In this document: piece after piece, positions 1 through 5,203 of the stretch
Position numbering within the stretch: the stretch's first letter is position 1
Layout: each line of letters starts with the position of its first letter
Source of the DNA: an uncultured Prevotellaceae bacterium
GTDB taxonomy: Bacteria > Bacteroidota > Bacteroidia > Bacteroidales > Bacteroidaceae
Direction: 5' to 3'
Assembly: GCA_946644025.1 (NCBI GenBank)
Contig: CAMPCG010000067.1
Span: 1 to 10,948 of the forward strand
Length of the DNA: 10,948 nucleotides
Notes under the pieces: model-generated
Seen by the model: only the letters and a program-made list of their open reading frames with translations
Told to the model about the DNA's origin: nothing
The model's database searches: none
Translations under genes and position numbers: made by a program

Positions 1-61
1 GGGGAGCGGCTGCGCCGTCGTTTGGTATACCTTGGACTTTTTAAAGTGGACTCAATTATTA

Positions 62-86
62 ATTACTCATTACTCATTACTCATTA
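62..86. repeat. Heptamer repeat (attactc, about 3.5 copies) in rsmI start region
   Basis: Three full copies and one partial copy of attactc run from 62 to 86 and end two bases before the rsmI ATG at 89. Read on the other strand the unit is TAATGAG. It belongs with the AAATGAG array at 6911-6931 and the GGGTGAG/GAGTGAG array at 9855-9875, giving a rough consensus NRRTGAG. The array occupies the place where a ribosome binding site would lie, and no Shine-Dalgarno sequence is visible there. Function is unknown. Confidence 0.85.
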
Positions 87-88
87 AG

Positions 89-760
89 ATGGGAATCCTT
101 TATGTCATACCCACCCCGGTGGGCAATCTTGAGGACATGACGTTGCGGGCCATCCGCCTGCTGCGCGAGGCCGACGTGGTGCTTGCCGAGGACACCCGCA
201 CGTCGGGCATCCTGCTGAAGCATTTCGACATACACACGCACCTCATGTCGCACCACAAGTTCAACGAGCACGGCACGAGCGCCGCCATTGTCGAGCGGCT
301 GCTTGCCGGCCAGACGGTGGCCCTCATCAGCGATGCGGGCACGCCGGGCATCAGCGACCCGGGATTCTTCCTGGTGCGCGAAGCGGTGAAGGCCGGCGTA
401 GAGGTGCAGACGCTGCCGGGGCCTACGGCGTTCGTACCGGCACTGGTGAGCAGCGGCCTGCCCTGCGACCGATTCGTGTTCGAGGGTTTTCTGCCACAAA
501 AAAAGGGACGCCAGACGCGTGTGGAGTCCCTTCGTGACGAACAGCGCACGATGGTGTTCTATGAGTCGCCCTTCCGCCTGGTGAAGGCCCTGCAGCAGTT
601 TGCCGAAGTGTTCGGTCCAGACCGCCAGGCCTGTGTGTGCCGGGAAATATCGAAGGTACACGAGGAGGCCGTGCGCGGCACGCTGGAGGAGCTCGTGGCC
701 CACTTTACCGCAACGCCACCCAAGGGCGAAATAGTCATCGTGGTGAGCGGAGCAAGGTGA
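89..760 (+). CDS. rsmI: 16S rRNA (cytidine(1402)-2'-O)-methyltransferase RsmI
   Basis: This 223-residue protein is a SAM-dependent tetrapyrrole-methylase-fold enzyme. The family adds the 2'-O-methyl of C1402 in the 16S rRNA decoding centre, in the cytosol. Family motifs are clear: N-terminal LYVIPTPVGNLEDMTLRA (residues 4-21), VLAEDTRTSG (31-40), the glycine-rich SAM-site segment ALISDAGTPGISDPG (78-92), and LPGPTAFVPALVSSGLP (109-125), followed by FEGFLP. Length fits Bacteroidota members. I chose the ATG at 89 because homology begins directly there. An in-frame start at 32 would add 19 residues encoded partly by a heptamer repeat (LLITHYSLLI). The gene converges on the nucleoside kinase at 858-2537, and an inverted repeat begins three bases past its TGA. 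No clear promoter is visible in the 88 bases upstream. Confidence 0.95.
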   Translation: MGILYVIPTPVGNLEDMTLRAIRLLREADVVLAEDTRTSGILLKHFDIHTHLMSHHKFNEHGTSAAIVERLLAGQTVALISDAGTPGISDPGFFLVREAVKAGVEVQTLPGPTAFVPALVSSGLPCDRFVFEGFLPQKKGRQTRVESLRDEQRTMVFYESPFRLVKALQQFAEVFGPDRQACVCREISKVHEEAVRGTLEELVAHFTATPPKGEIVIVVSGAR

Positions 761-762
761 AG

Positions 763-857
763 GCCCCCCCTTCGGCCCCCGAGGGGGCTACGATAGACTT
801 TCCCCGTTTTACTGCCGGCAAAACTATCGTAGCCCCCTCGGGGGCCGAAGGGGGGGC
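763..857. repeat. REP-like inverted repeat between convergent genes
   Basis: Two 34-bp arms (763-796 and 824-857) are perfect reverse complements around a 27-bp loop (797-823). Each arm contains its own smaller hairpin of the type GCCCCC-tc-GGGGGC (832-845 in the right arm). The element fills nearly the whole gap between the TGA of rsmI (758-760) and the TAA of the kinase (858-860). Its right arm and tail (823-860) match 33 of 38 bases of a second copy inside miaB (9414-9451). In RNA it would form a very stable stem and may block read-through from either side, but no T-tract follows it, so it is not a canonical intrinsic terminator. Confidence 0.9.
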
Positions 858-2537
858 TTAGTACTTGAAGCTGCTGCCGCCGACGAACTCACGCATGATG
901 CTCGTTGGCGGTATCTCTTTGTCGCTCACTGGGATGAAGAAGCGTATGAACTTCATCAGCCGGTGGGCGTCGGTGTATTCGGGGCAGTTCTTCGGCACGC
1001 TGCCCAGGATGACCTCGGCATGTGGGCGCAGCACGGCGAACTCGATGTTCAGCGCCGAGTTGAACATCACGTCGGCGGTCTCCTGGTAGGGGAAAATCCA
1101 CTGGTCTTCGGCGGCGCACACGTTCTTCCACTGGGCGATGGTCTCGCGGGCGGTGAAGGCGCCCTTGTTGTAGTCGCGTATGATGCGGCGCAGCAGCCGG
1201 TTGTCGCGCGTCGGTATCCAGTTGTGGTCGTCGAGCGAGATGCTGGTCAGTGCCGAGATGTATATCTTGAACTTCAGCGAGTCGTCTATGTGACGGGTGA
1301 GCAGCGGGTTCAGCGCGTGTATGCCCTCGATGATGAGCACGCTCTTGCCCGTGAGCTTCAGCTTCTTCCCGTTCCATTCGCGCTTGCCGGTCTTGAAGTT
1401 GTACTCCGGCACTTCCACGCGCTCGCCGTTCATGAGGCGCGTGAGGTGCTCCTCCAGCAGGGAGTACTCCACGGTCTCGATGTTGTCGAAGTCGTAGTCG
1501 CCATTGGGCAGCAGCGGCGTGTCCACGCGGTTCACGAAGTAGTCGTCGGTAGAGAAGGAGTAGGGCCTCAACCCGCAGGCCAGCAGCTGTATGCTGAGGC
1601 GCTTGCAGAAGGTGGTCTTTCCCGAACTGCTGGGCCCGGTGATGAGGACCAGCTTCAGGTTGCTTTCCCTTTCGCGCCGCGTTATCTCCTCGGCTATCTG
1701 CACAATCTTCTTCTCCTGCAGTGCCTCCGATACCTGTATCAGTTCCGAGGCGTAACCCTTCAGCACGGCCTTGTTCACGTCGCCGGCGTTGGAGAGGTGC
1801 ATGATGATGTCCCAGCGCACCTTCTCGGCAAACATCTCGTAGGTCTTGGGCATGGGCGCCTTCTCGGCCAGGCGCGAGGGGTCGTTCCAGTCGGGCACGC
1901 GCAGCAGCAGCCCCTCGTGGTAGGCCTCCAGCTCCCACACGGAGAGGTAGCCGGCCGAGGGCACGAGCGGGCCGTAGTAGTAGTCGGCGGTGTCGCCCAG
2001 CATGTAGTAGTCGCTGTAAATCTGGCCGCTGGTCTCCAGCAGCTTCACCTTGTCTGAAAAGCCTCTCTCTGAGAACACGCGGATGGCTTCTTCCGTCGTT
2101 GCCTCGTTGCGGCGGAAGGGCATGTCGAGGCTGATGATTTCCTGCATACGCTTGCGGATGAGGGCAATGTCGTCGGCGGTCATCTCCCTGTTCTCGCTCC
2201 TTGTGAGGCGGAAGTTGCAGTAGTAGCCCCGCTCCAGGGGGTGCTCCACGAAGAGCTTCGACCCGGGGAAGACGTCCTGCGTGGCCTTGTAGAGCACGAA
2301 GCACAGGGAGCGCACGTAGCAATAGTGGCCCGGCCCTTCGCGGGCGTCGAGAAACTCCACGTCGCGGTTCTGGTAGAGACGGAACTTGAGGCCCTGGGGC
2401 GTGTTGTTCACTTTTGCTGCCACGATGGGGTAGGGCGGCTTCATCTCGTCCATAAAGGCTTCGCAGACCTCCAGGAGCGACGTGCCTTCGGGGAAACTCT
2501 TGGTCTTGTTGACGTTCTTACAGCGAATCTGTAGCAT
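858..2537 (-). CDS. Nucleoside (uridine-type) kinase with N-terminal TGS/ThrRS-like region
   Basis: This 559-residue cytosolic protein joins two parts. The first 65 or so residues resemble a TGS domain. The next stretch, to about residue 220, resembles the editing/second additional domain of threonyl-tRNA synthetase (ATQDVFPG at 85-92, VEHPLERGYYCNF at 97-109). The C-terminal part is a P-loop kinase of the uridine kinase/phosphoribulokinase family. It has Walker A GPSSSGKTTF (301-310), the acidic substrate motif STDDYF (329-334), PEYNFKTGKR (377-386) and the IIEGIHALN strand (402-410). Kinases of this family phosphorylate uridine/cytidine with NTP, but the exact substrate is not readable here. 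Nothing suggests aminoacylation, since the synthetase catalytic core is absent. It lies 21 nt downstream of the glycosyltransferase on the same strand and probably shares its transcript. Its TAA touches the inverted repeat at 763-857. Confidence 0.9.
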   Translation of the reverse strand: MLQIRCKNVNKTKSFPEGTSLLEVCEAFMDEMKPPYPIVAAKVNNTPQGLKFRLYQNRDVEFLDAREGPGHYCYVRSLCFVLYKATQDVFPGSKLFVEHPLERGYYCNFRLTRSENREMTADDIALIRKRMQEIISLDMPFRRNEATTEEAIRVFSERGFSDKVKLLETSGQIYSDYYMLGDTADYYYGPLVPSAGYLSVWELEAYHEGLLLRVPDWNDPSRLAEKAPMPKTYEMFAEKVRWDIIMHLSNAGDVNKAVLKGYASELIQVSEALQEKKIVQIAEEITRRERESNLKLVLITGPSSSGKTTFCKRLSIQLLACGLRPYSFSTDDYFVNRVDTPLLPNGDYDFDNIETVEYSLLEEHLTRLMNGERVEVPEYNFKTGKREWNGKKLKLTGKSVLIIEGIHALNPLLTRHIDDSLKFKIYISALTSISLDDHNWIPTRDNRLLRRIIRDYNKGAFTARETIAQWKNVCAAEDQWIFPYQETADVMFNSALNIEFAVLRPHAEVILGSVPKNCPEYTDAHRLMKFIRFFIPVSDKEIPPTSIMREFVGGSSFKY

Positions 2538-2558
2538 ATAGCATTTGTTTTTAGGTTT

Positions 2559-3497
2559 TTATCGGTGAAGGTGGTTGCCGGCCCACGTGTAGAGGCGGCG
2601 CAGCCGCAGGGACGGCAGGGTGAGGTAGAGGCGCGCTTTGGCCGGGAGGCTGATGCCGTGGCTGGCCATGTCTGCAAGCAGCTCGCGGTAGAACGGGCTG
2701 TGGGCCCAGTCGCTGCGGGGGCTCCATTGCGCCACGCTGAGCATGTTTGCCAGCCGGTCGCAGAGCATGTCGGCCATGAACTCTTCGTGAAGTTCCGGCG
2801 GGATGGCTTCCCGGCGCAGCTCGTTCAGCTCGTGGGCGTAGGCGGCAGTCCAGCGGAAGCTGTTGCTGGTGTGCTCCTCGCCCTTGCAGTAAGCGTTTTC
2901 GTAGACGATGCTCACGGGCTTCTCTGTGCTGAAGACCAGCCTGAGCCAGAAGATGTAGTCCTCGCCCATCATGATGTGGCGGGGCAGGTCGAAGAGGCGC
3001 GTTGTCAGGGCGCTGCGCCGGTAGAGGCTTCCCCAGGGCACACCTATCGTCCCCTCGGCCCTGACGGCCAGGTGGCGGAACTCGCCGATGGCGATGGACG
3101 GTGGCCGCTGCTGCAGAAGAGTCGTACTTCCCGCGATGCTTTGGCCGTTGCCAAAGACGATGTCGGTCTTGTCGGAGACAGCCCTTGACAAGAGCGCCAG
3201 CGCGCCGGGCGGCAGGGTGTCGTCTGCATCGACGAAGCTGACCCACGCTCCCCTGGCCCGTTCCACGCCCACGCGGCGGGCTTCCGTGCGCCCCTTGTTG
3301 GGCTGGTGGACCGCTGTCATGCGGCTGTCGCGGCGGGCAAGGCCGTCGATGATGGCGGCGGTGTCGTCGGTGCTCCCGTCGTCGACGACTATAAGCTCCA
3401 GGTCGGCGCCGTCCTGCGCGAGGATGCTCTCCACGCAGGCCGCGATGGTGGCTTCGGCGTTATAGGCCGGGACGACGACCGAGATTTGCCTGCACAT
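2559..3497 (-). CDS. Family 2 glycosyltransferase
   Basis: This 312-residue protein has a GT-A fold glycosyltransferase family 2 domain, which transfers a sugar from a nucleotide donor, usually at the cytoplasmic face of the membrane. The sequence shows SVVVPAYNAEATI (residues 6-18), the nucleotide-binding LIVVDDGSTDDT (35-46), NKGRTEARRVGVE (67-79), the metal-binding DAD in FVDADD (88-93), and GEDYIFWLRL (178-187), with the acidic pair common in this family. The C-terminal third is rich in Leu and Arg and shows no clear membrane segment. Donor and acceptor cannot be told. I chose the ATG at 3497 because homology starts four residues later; the TTG at 3521 lies in the upstream terminator. It is 21 nt upstream of the kinase. 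No separate promoter was found in the short gap after the terminator at 3519-3560. Confidence 0.88.
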   Translation of the reverse strand: MCRQISVVVPAYNAEATIAACVESILAQDGADLELIVVDDGSTDDTAAIIDGLARRDSRMTAVHQPNKGRTEARRVGVERARGAWVSFVDADDTLPPGALALLSRAVSDKTDIVFGNGQSIAGSTTLLQQRPPSIAIGEFRHLAVRAEGTIGVPWGSLYRRSALTTRLFDLPRHIMMGEDYIFWLRLVFSTEKPVSIVYENAYCKGEEHTSNSFRWTAAYAHELNELRREAIPPELHEEFMADMLCDRLANMLSVAQWSPRSDWAHSPFYRELLADMASHGISLPAKARLYLTLPSLRLRRLYTWAGNHLHR

Positions 3498-3518
3498 GAT
3501 GGGGAAGTGGGAAAAAAG

Positions 3519-3560
3519 CAAGACAGGCGGGATATGTGATTAGCATACCCGCCTGTCTTG
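3519..3560 (-). terminator. Intrinsic terminator of the secreted dockerin-like protein gene
   Basis: A 13-bp perfect stem (3519-3531 with 3548-3560) extends past one bulged base through tatg/cata (3533-3536 with 3544-3547) and leaves a 7-nt loop. Read on the minus strand, the stem is followed at once by CTTTTTTCCC. That is a textbook factor-independent terminator for the gene ending at 3591, and it insulates the glycosyltransferase beginning at 3497. Confidence 0.9.
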
Positions 3561-3590
3561 TTATTACATGATGTTGCGGAAAGTTTGTGC

Positions 3591-4595
3591 TTAGTCGCCC
3601 AGGACAGGACGGATGGAGAGACCGTACTGGCGCTCGTAGAAGGAAACGTAATTGTCGGCCTCGTCTTCGCAACAGTGCTTTCTGTTGATAGACAATATTC
3701 CAGCCATTGAGGTCGGCTGATGTCCGAAGTGACCTTCATGCTCCTTTGACCAATATTTTCCTCTTGGGAACATGTACTGTCCTATGCGATACTCCACATA
3801 CTGATACTCGATGTCTCCGGCTGCGGGGAGGAAGATTTCGTATTTGGACCAGTCCAAACCGTCTCTTCCAGGATTCTGGCCCCTAAACCAGCATCCCCAA
3901 ACACCTTTAGCTTCTTTTGCGCTTTTACCACTCAGAAGCTCCTTTTGATCGGTGTCCCAATACTGGTCGGTGTACTCCAGCAGCTCTTGGAATTCATGAA
4001 TGTAAGGCATACGCCACTTTCCACCCCAATGGAATGTAGCGGCATCATCGTCGGGCACAAGGTCGTCCAACTCGTCAGGAGTGCCGTCTGTATACCAATA
4101 GGCATCCTCTGCACCGTCATACACGGTGTACTTCCAGACATCCTTCCATGTCGATCCGTTGCTAAACTCGTAGTTGCTCCACGTGAAAGCGGTTTTCTTG
4201 TCTTCAAGTATCGTTCCTGCTTCCAAGACGTAGCCATTATCGACGTTCTTTCCCTTTGCGGCAACCCAAGTTTTTCCGCCCCAGGCGAAATAGGTGCCGT
4301 AGTCGCCATCTTTAGAATATCCAAGGTTCTTGGAGGCCCATTTCCTGCCGCTGGGAAGTCCCAGGTCTATTGCTGGAGCGGCACTCTCACCAAGCTTTGT
4401 GGCATTCTCCTGAACTCTGTTCATGATGGTAGCTTGCCTACTGCCAGCCATGTGATTGATGAGGGCAGACATATCGGCAACGTCGACGGTGCCGTCGCCG
4501 TTCAAGTCGAATTTCTCCTGAGCAGTAGCTGAGCTATATCCACCCAGAATCATTGCCAGCATAGCGCCAGCAAATTTAAGTCTAAAGTTCTTCAT
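3591..4595 (-). CDS. Secreted protein with dockerin-like EF-hand and FISUMP-type domain
   Basis: This is a 334-residue exported protein. Residues 1-25 form a signal peptide: basic start, hydrophobic core around 8-18, and ATA before Q26, a good signal peptidase I site. No lipobox cysteine is present. Residues 30-41 form one Ca-binding EF-hand loop of dockerin type (D30, N32, D34, T36, D38, D41), with helix DMSALINHMAG after it, so only half of a classical two-repeat dockerin is present. From about residue 76 the sequence resembles the Bacteroidota/Fibrobacter 'major paralogous' domain: IDLGLPSGRKWASKNLG, then YGTYFAWG, KWRMPYIHEFQELL, IFLPAAG, GKYWSKEH and terminal YGLSIRPV. The ligand or activity is unknown. 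The gene has its own promoter and terminator and is visibly more AT-rich than its neighbours, which may mean later acquisition. Confidence 0.82.
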   Translation of the reverse strand: MKNFRLKFAGAMLAMILGGYSSATAQEKFDLNGDGTVDVADMSALINHMAGSRQATIMNRVQENATKLGESAAPAIDLGLPSGRKWASKNLGYSKDGDYGTYFAWGGKTWVAAKGKNVDNGYVLEAGTILEDKKTAFTWSNYEFSNGSTWKDVWKYTVYDGAEDAYWYTDGTPDELDDLVPDDDAATFHWGGKWRMPYIHEFQELLEYTDQYWDTDQKELLSGKSAKEAKGVWGCWFRGQNPGRDGLDWSKYEIFLPAAGDIEYQYVEYRIGQYMFPRGKYWSKEHEGHFGHQPTSMAGILSINRKHCCEDEADNYVSFYERQYGLSIRPVLGD

Positions 4596-4635
4596 ATTGC
4601 TATATCATTTAAATAGTTAGATGCATAGTGATGTG
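4596..4635 (-). other. Short 5' leader of the secreted protein gene
   Basis: The AT-rich stretch between the promoter at 4636-4667 and the ATG at 4595 would give a leader of about 30-40 nt, with transcription expected to begin near 4630. No Shine-Dalgarno sequence is visible. This is usual for Bacteroidota, where unstructured AT-rich leaders support initiation. Confidence 0.55.
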
Positions 4636-4667
4636 CAAAGGTATTGATTTATTGACACACGAACAAA
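4636..4667 (-). promoter_or_regulatory. Bacteroidota sigma-A type promoter for the secreted protein gene
   Basis: On the minus strand this reads TTTG (4667-4664), 20 nt, then TACCTTTG (4643-4636). It matches the Bacteroidota -33/-7 consensus TTTG-N19-21-TAnnTTTG in full. It lies 41 nt upstream of the start codon at 4595 and shows that this gene can be transcribed independently of the miaB-to-mgtC run behind it. Confidence 0.85.
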
Positions 4668-4714
4668 TTTTTGTTATACTTATTGTCAATATTTAACAAT
4701 TATTAGTACGGTGG

Positions 4715-5197
4715 TTAGGCTGGCTCCTGTTGATTCTCGTCGGCGTCGTACTCGCGGTGCAGGTGTCCGAAGATGCGGTGGTGGATGAAGTTCATGGCTT
4801 CTAGGCATACGAGGACCATGATGGTGGCCGCCGTGGCCAGTCCGTACATGCCCACTCCGGCGGTCATGCCGATGGCCGAGGTGACCCACAGTCCGGCGGC
4901 GGTGGTGAGCCCTTTGACCACGTTTTTCTGGAAGATGATGGTTCCGGCGCCGATGAAGCCTATGCCGCTGACCACCTGTGCGGCCATGCGGGCGGGGTCG
5001 CGCTGGATGATGACGCCTGCGACGGGCTCTAAATTGTCGAATCCGTGAATGGACAGCACCATGAAGAGCGCCGAGCCCAGGCCTACGAGGAAGTGTGTGC
5101 GGAAGCCGGCCTCCTTCGACCGGTATTCGCGTTCCAGACCGATGGCGCCGCCGAGTATGGCGGCGATGAAGATAGTCAAAACGTAGTCCCAGTTCAT
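4715..5197 (-). CDS. MgtC/SapB family inner-membrane protein
   Basis: This 160-residue polytopic membrane protein has the MgtC/SapB signature. There is a first hydrophobic helix with glycines (residues 6-20), the conserved GLEREYRSKEAGFRTH segment (20-35), LVGLGSALFM (37-46), VVSGIGFIGAGTIIF (75-89), and TTAAGLWVTSAIGMTAGVGMY (98-118), then one more hydrophobic stretch to about 137. The polar tail ends in an acidic/Gln-rich segment. MgtC of Salmonella is tied to survival in low Mg2+ and to inhibition of the F-type ATPase. Most family members are uncharacterised, and this short form lacks the extra C-terminal regulatory domain, so I give no gene symbol. It starts six bases after the stop of the TPR protein gene, which implies co-transcription and perhaps translational coupling. 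No Mg2+-sensing leader is apparent. Confidence 0.88.
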   Translation of the reverse strand: MNWDYVLTIFIAAILGGAIGLEREYRSKEAGFRTHFLVGLGSALFMVLSIHGFDNLEPVAGVIIQRDPARMAAQVVSGIGFIGAGTIIFQKNVVKGLTTAAGLWVTSAIGMTAGVGMYGLATAATIMVLVCLEAMNFIHHRIFGHLHREYDADENQQEPA

Positions 5198-5203
5198 GAT
5201 GTC

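Noticed and set aside
21..35. Possible promoter for rsmI (tttg and taccttgg)
   Set aside because: The TACCTTGG box is off consensus and no -33 element lies 19-21 nt upstream within the window. The upstream sequence is cut off, so it cannot be judged.
797..823. Small gene or attachment site in the loop of the inverted repeat
   Set aside because: The 27-bp loop has no flanking direct repeat, integrase or reading frame to support either idea.
963..2057. Long plus-strand open frame opposite the nucleoside kinase
   Set aside because: Its translation is Val/Leu/His/Gly-rich with no recognisable motif, and the opposite strand carries clear kinase motifs. It is a GC-rich antisense shadow, as are similar frames opposite recN (7496-8653) and miaB (8750-9895).
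3498..3521. TTG start for the glycosyltransferase
   Set aside because: It lies in the stem and T-tract of the preceding terminator. The ATG at 3497 is placed correctly for GT2 homology.
4682..4700. Possible terminator after the mgtC-like gene (attgt/acaat)
   Set aside because: The stem is five AT-rich pairs with no following T-tract on the minus strand, too weak to call.
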